A stretch of 55,264 nt of DNA from Candidatus Competibacter sp. GTDB taxonomy: Bacteria; Pseudomonadota; Gammaproteobacteria; Competibacterales; Competibacteraceae. This document shows, in pieces, positions 26,734 through 33,450 of the stretch. The stretch's first letter is position 1. Every line of letters begins with the position of its first letter. The DNA lies in the NCBI GenBank assembly GCA_029624815.1, contig JARSSH010000024.1, positions 63,142 to 118,405 on the forward strand. The letters run 5' to 3'. A program made the position numbers and the translations under genes. The notes under the pieces are model-generated. The model saw nothing but the letters and a program-made list of their open reading frames with translations, searched no databases and was not told where the DNA came from.

Positions 26734-26880
26734 TACCAATTCCCGGTAAGTTTTATATTCCCGCGTAGGGCGGGTTAGCGCAGCGTAACCCGCCGAAGTC
26801 ACAATCAAATCGGCGGGTTACGGGCCGACGCCCTAACCCGCCCTACCCCTCTGAATCATAAAATCTATTGAGAAACGGTA
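26734..26880 (-). mobile_element. MITE-like element, copy B (147 bp)
   Basis: Reverse complement of copy A (22101-22248), identical except for one missing A in the GGGAAATATAAAA segment. Flanked by TTA at 26731-26733 and 26881-26883. The right-hand TTA is also the stop codon (TAA on the minus strand) of the AAA ATPase gene, so the insertion landed exactly at that gene's stop. The two copies bracket the cold-shock gene and hrpA. Confidence 0.82.
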
Positions 26881-28473
26881 TTACATGCCCCATACCCGAA
26901 TTCGGTAAGGACCGTGGATTTCCTCGCGCTGGAAGATTTTTTGTTCCCACGCGATGCCGGGGCGGCGGTCGAAGATCAGCAGATGGCCTTCGCTCGCGCT
27001 GGTGCGATCCAGATAGTCGGCGGTTTGCGCCAGTCCTTCCCGCAGGGTGGCGTCGAGCGACTTGTGTAGCAGTTTTAGCTCGATCACCACGCGCTGTACC
27101 GGGCCGAGAAAGCCTTGGGTTGTGTCCAATGGCCATTGCACCAACAAGTCCGTCCGCTTCCGCCCCAAGCCATATTCCCGGTCGATGCGCCCGCCGCCGT
27201 TGACGATCCGTTGCAGGAAGGCTTGCAGCAGCAATTGCGGTCCAGCTTCCTTGTAGTCGAACCGTTCCAGCCAACTGTCGGCGTGCTCGCGGAAAAATTG
27301 CTGGAAAGCCGCAAGCAGTTTGGGTAGATCCAGGTCACCGTCGGGGCGGATGTACCAGATGGAGTTCTGCGCGATCGTGACTTGGGTCGACCAAGTCAAT
27401 TCGCGGGGGATGATTTCCTGATAAAGCGCGTTGGCGATGGCCATTTGCGGTGTCAGCGTCACCAAACCCAGATCCTGAACGTAGAGCAGGTCGTCGGTCG
27501 GGAGGGTATCGTCCGATATATCGCCGCCGATCAGGCGAGTGATGACTCGATGGACTCGCGGTTCCCGCAGCTTATCCGCCAGTTGGTCGAGATGGGTTTC
27601 CCGACGCTGGATCAGGCTTTCCTTGGCCTGTTCGATCATCTCGACCGTGATCGCTTGGGCGCGGTCCCGACCTGCTTTCAGCTTGAAACAGGTTTCGTAG
27701 GCCAGAGCATTGACCAGCCAGGGCTGGCCGCGCGTCAAGCCCCAGACCCGATGCAGGACGCCGTCGGCGAATACCTGTCCGGTTTCCGCCGTGTGTTGTT
27801 GGTAGAGCGCGCTGACTTCCTCGCGGCTGAAGTTACCCAGGCGCAGCGATTCGGCTTTGATGTTGAAGGCGGAACCGCCGGTGATGACTTCCTGGTCGGC
27901 GCTGTGGATGCGGTAGTCGCGCATGTCGCGCACGCCGCATAGGACAATGGTTTGCGGGAACGCATGTGGGCGTTGGGTGTAACCGGCGCGGATTTGCCGC
28001 AGCAGCGAGATCAGGGCATCGCCTACCAGCGCGTCTACTTCGTCCAGCAGCAGCACGATGGGTAAATCACTTTCCAGGGACCAGCGGGTCAGGGTCGCGG
28101 CCAACATGCCGCCGCCGCTCTGTTCGCGCACGGCTTCCAATGCCCAGTCCTTGACTCTCCGGTCGCCCAGATACACCTCGGCGGCGGTTGCCAGTTGCAT
28201 GACCACGGTGCGCAGCGCGGCGTCCACGTTGCCGCGATACGCCTGTGCGCCCTCGATGTTGGCGTACAGGCAGCGATAGCGTTCTCCGCGATTGAGCAGT
28301 GCCATCAGCGCCAGCAGCACCGAGGTTTTGCCGGTTTGGCGAGGGGCGTGCAGGACGAAGTATTTCTGCTGCTCGATCAGTTGCAGCACATCGTCCAGAT
28401 CGATGCGGGATAAGGGTGGCAGAGTGTAATGCCGAGCTGCGTCGACCGGTCCGGCAGTGTTGAAAAAGCGCAT
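26881..28473 (-). CDS. AAA ATPase with C-terminal PD-(D/E)XK-like domain
   Basis: 530 aa. The N-terminal P-loop ATPase has Walker A in HAPRQTGKTSVLLALMALL (about 38-56) and Walker B in LPIVLLLDEVDAL; the middle part is helical (winged-helix-like). The C-terminus contains GLGRKRTDLLVQW ... RVVIELKLL (D then ExK), the layout of a restriction-endonuclease-like fold as in DUF1703/AAA-like ATPases. GGAG lies eight bases before the ATG. These proteins are frequent in accessory regions and may be selfish or defence-related, but their role is not established. It is the first gene of the island next to hrpA; its stop codon is formed by the TTA flanking MITE copy B. Confidence 0.82.
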   Translation of the reverse strand: MRFFNTAGPVDAARHYTLPPLSRIDLDDVLQLIEQQKYFVLHAPRQTGKTSVLLALMALLNRGERYRCLYANIEGAQAYRGNVDAALRTVVMQLATAAEVYLGDRRVKDWALEAVREQSGGGMLAATLTRWSLESDLPIVLLLDEVDALVGDALISLLRQIRAGYTQRPHAFPQTIVLCGVRDMRDYRIHSADQEVITGGSAFNIKAESLRLGNFSREEVSALYQQHTAETGQVFADGVLHRVWGLTRGQPWLVNALAYETCFKLKAGRDRAQAITVEMIEQAKESLIQRRETHLDQLADKLREPRVHRVITRLIGGDISDDTLPTDDLLYVQDLGLVTLTPQMAIANALYQEIIPRELTWSTQVTIAQNSIWYIRPDGDLDLPKLLAAFQQFFREHADSWLERFDYKEAGPQLLLQAFLQRIVNGGGRIDREYGLGRKRTDLLVQWPLDTTQGFLGPVQRVVIELKLLHKSLDATLREGLAQTADYLDRTSASEGHLLIFDRRPGIAWEQKIFQREEIHGPYRIRVWGM

Positions 28474-28559
28474 GGCGCGGCTCCGGGGTGGTGCTATGGC
28501 TTTTCTATACGGATTGTGTGAATGATCAGGTACGTCTCCTGTCTTGTTAAGTCAAGGAC

Positions 28560-28811
28560 CTATTTATTAAAGAGAGAATTCTCTATATTCGGGTCAAAAT
28601 GATAAATCTCAACATCGAAATTAGGGTAGTGGCTCCAAAAATCGATACATGATGTCTTTGACTTGATTCCATTGCAGTCCTCCAGAACTTGTGCCAAGTT
28701 CCGGGAAGGGGATTGAAGTGATGCCTTTCCTGTATAAGTAGCTGAAAAATTGGGTAAACCATCGACTCTGCCAGGGATATTTAATTTTTCGGAGGTTAGC
28801 TTTCTTCCCAT
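28560..28811 (-). CDS. Small hypothetical protein, AT-rich, overlaps upstream gene
   Basis: 83 aa from an ATG at 28811 (MGRKLTSEKLNIPG); the frame is open from 28874. No recognised domain, signal peptide or membrane segment. The ATG lies 16 bp inside the end of the preceding gene, so it may be translationally coupled to it. Base composition is clearly more AT-rich than the surrounding genes, which suggests transfer. A frameshifted tail of the upstream gene is an alternative, but that gene ends with a plausible terminus of its own. No clear ribosome site. Confidence 0.45.
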   Translation of the reverse strand: MGRKLTSEKLNIPGRVDGLPNFSATYTGKASLQSPSRNLAQVLEDCNGIKSKTSCIDFWSHYPNFDVEIYHFDPNIENSLFNK

Positions 28812-29506
28812 AGGCTGTTGATTGTGTGACAGGAATAAGAATTTAATGTAAACTCCCAAAAAGTTTTTGGGCATTCAATAAATATTTTATCAAACGGTAG
28901 CGCCCCACTTAGATTAACAAGCTTTTGGTGGAATAAACTAGCCGCTTTATCTTCTTCTACTGTGGGAAGTGGCCAATTCTCGTAGATAACAAGCCAGTTC
29001 CTTTGGGATTTTCGAAAATCGGGATTTGCATAATTTTTTATTTTTTTCAAAGAGAAATAGATCATTACTTCAGCCCATTCTCTTTCGGAAGAATCACCAA
29101 CCCATATACTCCCTCTGGATTGACCAAGAGCGAGTCGATTAATTTCATCGCTTGACCGGAGAGGTTCTCCAGGCCGAAATCGTTCCATATGCCGCAGGTT
29201 ATCGTACCCCTTATGCTGCGCAAAAGCATCAGTCCGTGCCCAATTTTCAGGTACGGCCTCAGTAATCTCAATACCTATACAAACGGTTGGCATGGATAGA
29301 ACAAAATCCGGGCGATCCTCGTGTTTAACTTGTAAGGGGTAGTCTAATAAGCTGGTTTCAGAATAGGTAGCAAGCAAGCGGCAAATTGACCATCGTTCAC
29401 ATTGCTTGGTTGTTCTACCCTCTGTACGTAGGGGAACCGATATGTCAATAGTGCGTAATTGTTGTAATAAATCGATAGGTGAAGAAGCAGTCACTAAATC
29501 AATCAT
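28796..29506 (-). CDS. Hypothetical protein with possible PD-(D/E)XK nuclease-like core
   Basis: 236 aa. The segment HEDRPDFVLSMP...CIGIEITEA (about residues 62-84) resembles the Asp ... Glu-x-(Lys/Thr) core strand pair of restriction-like nucleases, preceded by a conserved-looking KQCERWSICRLLATYSE region; the assignment is tentative. No membrane segments. The ATG at 29506 overlaps the stop of the W-repeat gene (ATGA), implying coupled translation. The gene is AT-rich, in contrast with the GC-rich genes upstream, so the operon is mosaic. Function unknown. Confidence 0.6.
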   Translation of the reverse strand: MIDLVTASSPIDLLQQLRTIDISVPLRTEGRTTKQCERWSICRLLATYSETSLLDYPLQVKHEDRPDFVLSMPTVCIGIEITEAVPENWARTDAFAQHKGYDNLRHMERFRPGEPLRSSDEINRLALGQSRGSIWVGDSSEREWAEVMIYFSLKKIKNYANPDFRKSQRNWLVIYENWPLPTVEEDKAASLFHQKLVNLSGALPFDKIFIECPKTFWEFTLNSYSCHTINSLWEES

Positions 29507-30678
29507 TTTGGAAGGCTCAGAAAATCAAATTCGCCAATCAACCGATCAACCTGATCCGGTGTCAGGGACCGGACATTACCGTCATAGCGCCAGACAACTA
29601 ACACTACGTCCCAGCGATCAGCGAAGCGTTCATAAAATGTGTGTGACCAAGGCAGCGCCTCGTTCTCGCTCAATCCTATTTCCCCCCAGTCCCAGCGCTC
29701 GGCGTAGCGATCAATCAACGTCTCTGTCCAAGGCAATGCCTCATTCATACTCAAATGCCCCCAGCTCCAGCGCTCAGCGTAGCGGTCAATGAACGCCTCG
29801 TTCCAAGGCAGTCCCGAATTCGTACTCAAAAAACCCCAGTCCCAGCGTTCGGCGTAGCGGTCGATCAACGCCTCGCTCCAGGGCAGCCCCGGATTCATGC
29901 TAAACCCCCAATCCCCCCAGCTCCAGCGCTCGGCATAGCGATCGATGAACGTCTCGCTCCAAGGCAACCCCGAGTTCGTACTCAAAAACCCCCAGCTCCA
30001 GCGCTCGGCGTAGCGATCGATGAACGCCTCGCTCCAAGGCAGCGCACTGTTCCTGCTCAACCACTCCTTCCAATCCCACCGTTCGGCGTAGCGATCGATC
30101 AACGCCTCGCTCCAAGGCAACACCTCGTTCGTGCTTAAGTTGTACCAGTCCCAGCGCTCGGCATAGCGCTCGATGAATGCTTCGCTCCAGGGCAGCGCCT
30201 TGTTACAGCTCAATGAGTGCCAGTTCCAGCGCTCGGCGTAGCGGTCGATGAACGCCTCGCTCCAAGGCAGCGCCTCGTTCCCGCTCAATGAACACCAGCT
30301 CCAGCGTTCGGCGTAGCGGTCGATGAACGCCTCCGTCCAAGGCAGCGCTTCGTTGTGGCTCAATACTCCCCATCCTGACCATCCCCAGCGCTCGGCATGG
30401 CGGTTGATCAGCGCCTCGCTCCAGGGTAGCGCTGTATTCCAGATCAAAAACCCCCAGTCCCAGCATTCGGCGTGGCGGTCGATGAGCGATACATCCATCG
30501 GATAGTACCGCGACACCACCCACCGAAAGAACGCCGGATGCCGCCGAAAGAACGCCTCGGTATCCCGCCGCTCCAACTCACCCAACACCCGGTTAGCGAT
30601 GCGGGTGCGTTGCTCGATGTGCGCGGGCAAGCCATTGCTGGAACCGGGCACCAGCGCCTGTTCAGAATTCGTCATCAT
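29503..30678 (-). CDS. Tandem W-rich repeat protein (about twelve 25-residue units)
   Basis: 391 aa. After a 60-residue N-terminus (ending in FFRRHPAFFRWVVSRYYP) come eleven clear repeats plus a degenerate first one, each 25-28 residues with the consensus LPWSEAFIDRYAERWDW followed by a variable LSxN-type linker. Each unit has at least three Trp; the pattern suggests a short helix pair per unit stacked into a solenoid. A C-terminal cap (SLTPDQVDRLIGEFDFLSL) ends the protein. The DNA repeats at 75-84 bp spacing. GGAGG lies six bases before the first ATG, which is 17 bp inside the end of the PLD/J-domain gene; its stop overlaps the next ATG. Similar repeats are known to me only in uncharacterised proteins. 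A binding scaffold role is inferred. Confidence 0.8.
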   Translation of the reverse strand: MMTNSEQALVPGSSNGLPAHIEQRTRIANRVLGELERRDTEAFFRRHPAFFRWVVSRYYPMDVSLIDRHAECWDWGFLIWNTALPWSEALINRHAERWGWSGWGVLSHNEALPWTEAFIDRYAERWSWCSLSGNEALPWSEAFIDRYAERWNWHSLSCNKALPWSEAFIERYAERWDWYNLSTNEVLPWSEALIDRYAERWDWKEWLSRNSALPWSEAFIDRYAERWSWGFLSTNSGLPWSETFIDRYAERWSWGDWGFSMNPGLPWSEALIDRYAERWDWGFLSTNSGLPWNEAFIDRYAERWSWGHLSMNEALPWTETLIDRYAERWDWGEIGLSENEALPWSHTFYERFADRWDVVLVVWRYDGNVRSLTPDQVDRLIGEFDFLSLPK

Positions 30679-32077
30679 TCTCTTCCTCCAATTGCGCTCG
30701 CAACCGTCCGATGTCGCCGGCCAAGCGCTGGCGGGCCTCGGCAAAATATCGCTCCCAATCGGCGATACCGGTCAGCGTGCGATAAGTCTCGTGAGCGCGC
30801 AGGCTCTTGAGAACGGCCAGCAAGCGCTCCACCTCCAACCGCAACTGCGCCACCCGCCGGCGGAGTTGATCGCCCTCGGTCAGCATCGTGGCCGGATCGG
30901 CGAAGGGCCGCCCGCTCTTGAGTTGCCGATGCAGCCGGCGCAGGGTGTCCAGATCGCCCTGCTGGTATGCCGCTCGCACCTGAACAAACAACGCTTCGGC
31001 CTGCGCCTTGTCCGCCTCCGTTACCCGATCTGGATGGCACTGCATACAGGCTTCCCGGAACAGCCGCTTGAGTTCCGCCTGCTGGTCGGGATTGAGCCGG
31101 GGCGCTTCGGGCATCTGTTCGACTTCTTCCCGGCTCTGTCGGTAGTCGGCGTAGTCCTCGCGAGCCTGGGCGTGGGCTTCCCGATCCGCTTCCGTCGCGT
31201 CGCCCCGTTCGGCTCGTCGCTGCCAGTAAAGCCGCCGCAAGCGCAGCGATTCTTCCAGCAGATCGCCTAGCGCCTCCTGCTGGCGGCGCGCGAATTCCTG
31301 AATCAACCGCTCCGTTTCCGCCTGCTCTTGGCTCAAGGCCACCACCTGCGCCTCTAGCGTGCGTAGTTCCAATCGCAGCGCCGCCAGTTCGGGATCTTCA
31401 TACGGCATCAGCGCCAAACCCCGCGCCAGCAATGCCGCCAAACTGGCCTGTGCCGCCGCCCAATCTCGCCGCTGCAACTGATCCAGCAATTCGGCAATCG
31501 CCGGCAACGACCGGGCTGTTTCCAGGCGCGACACCTGCGCCGCCAGCATCTCAAAATCATCCAACAACAGCAGGTTATGGATGATCTCCAGCCGGCGCAG
31601 CAATTGTCGGCTGTCCAGCGCCGGTTCGCGCGGCCGCAAGCAGTGCTTGTCCAACAATTGCGCGAATGCCTCGGAATATCCAGCCGCCAGCGCCGCATCG
31701 CCCCGCACCCGCAAAATGTTTTCGTCAGCCCGGCTGGCGCGGCGGGTCCAGTTGTAGGAACCGGTGATTACCCCATCTTCGTCGATGACGCAGAACTTGT
31801 GATGTAGCGAACCTTGCCCGCTCTCGCCTTCGGGAATCCAGAATACCTCGCCGCCCGCTGCCCGTAGCCGCTCCAGGTTCAGGCCGGATCGGCGGTTGAT
31901 CGCGTCGTCCAGTAACGCCAGCCGGACCCGGCAGCCGCGCCGAGCAGCCTTGAGCAGCGCCTCGAATAGGGTCGGATCGGTCAGCCAAGCCACCGCCGCT
32001 TCGATGGACCGCCGGGCGCTATCCAGTTCGGCGACGATGACAGTCTGAATGTCGGTGAAATGCGCTTGAATTTCCAA
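30662..32077 (-). CDS. PLD-type phosphodiesterase/nuclease with coiled coil and J-domain
   Basis: 471 aa. Residues 1-160 are a phospholipase D/Nuc-like domain with one HKD motif, LHHKFCVIDEDGVITGSYNW (His, Lys, Asp and the GSxN), so it should act as a dimer on phosphodiesters, most likely nucleic acid. Residues 170-330 are alpha-helical with Glu/Arg/Leu-rich coiled coil. Around residue 335-395 is a DnaJ-like segment, LKRLFREACMQCHPDRV, with the HPD tripeptide that stimulates Hsp70 ATPase. A second coiled coil closes the protein. The start is TTG at 32077; no ATG is available before the PLD fold. It heads the overlapping run down to 28560. Confidence 0.8.
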   Translation of the reverse strand: MEIQAHFTDIQTVIVAELDSARRSIEAAVAWLTDPTLFEALLKAARRGCRVRLALLDDAINRRSGLNLERLRAAGGEVFWIPEGESGQGSLHHKFCVIDEDGVITGSYNWTRRASRADENILRVRGDAALAAGYSEAFAQLLDKHCLRPREPALDSRQLLRRLEIIHNLLLLDDFEMLAAQVSRLETARSLPAIAELLDQLQRRDWAAAQASLAALLARGLALMPYEDPELAALRLELRTLEAQVVALSQEQAETERLIQEFARRQQEALGDLLEESLRLRRLYWQRRAERGDATEADREAHAQAREDYADYRQSREEVEQMPEAPRLNPDQQAELKRLFREACMQCHPDRVTEADKAQAEALFVQVRAAYQQGDLDTLRRLHRQLKSGRPFADPATMLTEGDQLRRRVAQLRLEVERLLAVLKSLRAHETYRTLTGIADWERYFAEARQRLAGDIGRLRAQLEEENDDEF

Positions 32078-32166
32078 GGGGTTATCCCTGACAGAATCGG
32101 GGCGGTGGTTTTCGGAAACAGGCTGCTTGTCTGAGAAGCGTCAAAGAGTGGCCTGATTTTCAAGGA

Positions 32167-32493
32167 TCACGAGCGCGATGGTTCCATGCCTGGGTTAGGG
32201 TTTTCTCCACTCGGCGTGAGTCTCTTGACGTGAAATGTGGGTTGGCGCTGTTCGACTTGCCAAAGATCGAATATGGATTGCTGGTTTAGCCAACTTTCCG
32301 CCGACGTCCCGAAGGCCATGGATAGCCGGATTGCCATCTCTGGGCTAATACCGGCGCGGCCATTCAAGATGCTGGAGAGGGTTTTTCGACTCACGCCCAG
32401 CGCCTCGGCCGCCTCGGTCACGCTGAGTCCAAGCGGCTCAAGACAAAGTTCCTTGAGAACTTCGCCGGGATGGGGGGGATTGTGCATGCGCAT
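32167..32493 (-). CDS. higA: HigA-type antitoxin (XRE helix-turn-helix)
   Basis: 108 aa. The N-terminus [20 protein letters not shown] followed by the helix-turn-helix [20 protein letters not shown] is the HigA/VapI family hallmark. It binds and neutralises the toxin and represses its own promoter. The start at 32493 has GAGG about seven bases upstream. It follows the toxin gene by 9 bp, the toxin-first order typical of higBA. The C-terminal tail (about 25 residues, Pro/Ser-rich) is longer than the usual ~95-100 aa. Confidence 0.93.
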   Translation of the reverse strand: MRMHNPPHPGEVLKELCLEPLGLSVTEAAEALGVSRKTLSSILNGRAGISPEMAIRLSMAFGTSAESWLNQQSIFDLWQVEQRQPTFHVKRLTPSGENPNPGMEPSRS

Positions 32494-32502
32494 AGCCTGG
32501 CC

Positions 32503-32781
32503 TCAGTGATAATCCTCGTAATCGACCACATGGGCATCGCCAGCCTCAAACACGAAGGTGACGCGCCAGTTCCCGCTGACACGAACCGACCAGGTGCGCT
32601 TGCGGTCACCGCTCAAGGGGTGCAGGAATAAGCCGGGCAGGTTCATGTCTTCCGGCGTGGCCGCGGCATGAAGACGCGCCAGAATCAGGCGCAGTCGCCC
32701 GGCGTGTTTCGCTTGGATACCCGCTTTGCTGCCGGTCAGAAAGAAGCGTTCCAGCCCCTTGTGTTGGAAGCCCTTGATCAT
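32503..32781 (-). CDS. higB: HigB-type mRNA-interferase toxin (RelE superfamily)
   Basis: 92 aa. IKGFQHKGLERFF at the start, the central HPLSGDRKRTWSVRV and the C-terminal NWRVTFVFEAGDAHVVDYED are the standard HigB elements; the Arg and Asp/His residues expected for ribosome-dependent mRNA cleavage are present. ATG at 32781. A GTAACC-N5-GGTTAC palindrome lies 11 bp upstream over a probable promoter, fitting HigA autoregulation. The pair sits at the distal end of the island and may stabilise it. Confidence 0.93.
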   Translation of the reverse strand: MIKGFQHKGLERFFLTGSKAGIQAKHAGRLRLILARLHAAATPEDMNLPGLFLHPLSGDRKRTWSVRVSGNWRVTFVFEAGDAHVVDYEDYH

Positions 32782-32789
32782 GGGCCGGA

Positions 32790-32817
32790 TCGTAACCTGA
32801 GCGGTTACAGGGTACAA
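32790..32817 (-). promoter_or_regulatory. higBA promoter with operator palindrome
   Basis: Minus strand: TTGTAC (32817-32812), 16-bp spacer, TTACGA (32795-32790). The perfect dyad GTAACC TGAGC GGTTAC (32792-32808) lies across the spacer and -10 box, a good site for HigA repression. The assignment is from sequence pattern only. Confidence 0.6.
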
Positions 32818-32881
32818 GCCAAATCCATCGCATCATCCACCGGCACGATTGATCGCTCGCTCGCGCAGCGAATGCATCGAA

Positions 32882-32971
32882 TTCGCCCAGGAGTTGAAAA
32901 CGGTCGCGCCGGTGTCGGTCAAGCGGCTGGAGGAGCAGTGGAGCCGGGTGCGGCGGGAGTGAGGCGTGGCG
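32882..32971 (+). pseudogene. Duplicated 3' end of hrpA
   Basis: 90 bp matching the end of hrpA at 26637-26726 with seven differences, in the same orientation. It encodes FAQELKTVAPVSVKRLEEQW and the final codons plus a TGA, as in HrpA. Nothing upstream of it resembles the rest of hrpA. The two copies flank about 6.2 kb holding the AAA ATPase, the PLD/W-repeat run and higBA, so they look like the ends of an inserted segment. Confidence 0.88.
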
Positions 32972-33009
32972 TTTACGCATCCCACGCCCGGATTCGGGTG
33001 GGATCGTGG

Positions 33010-33450
33010 TTAAGGCGTCGGTGGCGGTTCGTTGGTGGCCAGCCAGTACACCCCCAGGCGTGCCACGGTTTCGGCGAATTCGGCGAAATTCACCGGCTTG
33101 CGCACGAAGCTGTTGGCGCCGTTCGCGTAGCTTTGCAGGCGGTCGCGCTCGTCGTCCGAGGAGGTGAGGATCACCACCGGCAGCAGCGCGGTGCGGATAT
33201 CGGCGCGCATGTGTTCCAGCACCTCCAAACCGGACAGGCGCGGCAGGCCGATGTCGAGCACCACCACCGTGGGCAAATCCGGGCCTTCCCGGTTGGCGAA
33301 CGCGCCCGCGCGGAACAGGTAATCCAGCGCCTGCTGGCCGTCCCGCGCCACGTCAATCCGATTGGCCAGGTTGGCGCGGCGCAGAGCGCGCAAGGTCAGC
33401 ATTTCGTCTTGGGGATTGTCTTCCACCAGCAAAATGGTTTTGGTGGTCAT
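33010..33450 (-). CDS. Response regulator, Rcp1-like receiver
   Basis: 146-aa single receiver. LLVEDNPQDEMLTLRAL at the start, phospho-Asp in VVVLDIGLPRLSG, Ser/Thr in VVILTSSDDERD and Lys in SFVRKPVNF are typical of the Rcp1 subgroup that pairs with phytochrome-like kinases. The ATG at 33450 overlaps the kinase stop by four bases (ATGA) and has a GAGG site. It should be phosphorylated by the kinase at 33447-36065; no output domain, so it works through a protein partner. Confidence 0.92.
   Translation of the reverse strand: MTTKTILLVEDNPQDEMLTLRALRRANLANRIDVARDGQQALDYLFRAGAFANREGPDLPTVVVLDIGLPRLSGLEVLEHMRADIRTALLPVVILTSSDDERDRLQSYANGANSFVRKPVNFAEFAETVARLGVYWLATNEPPPTP

Noticed and set aside
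28560-28874. Frameshifted tail of the AT-rich nuclease-like gene
   Set aside because: Not excluded, but the upstream gene ends with a plausible terminus and the second frame has its own ATG in an overlap like the other junctions of the run; kept as a low-confidence gene.
29700-30480. Regular 75-84-bp repeats resembling a CRISPR or minisatellite array
   Set aside because: The repeats keep one reading frame, encode a conserved peptide unit and have no unique spacers, so they are coding repeats of the W-rich protein.
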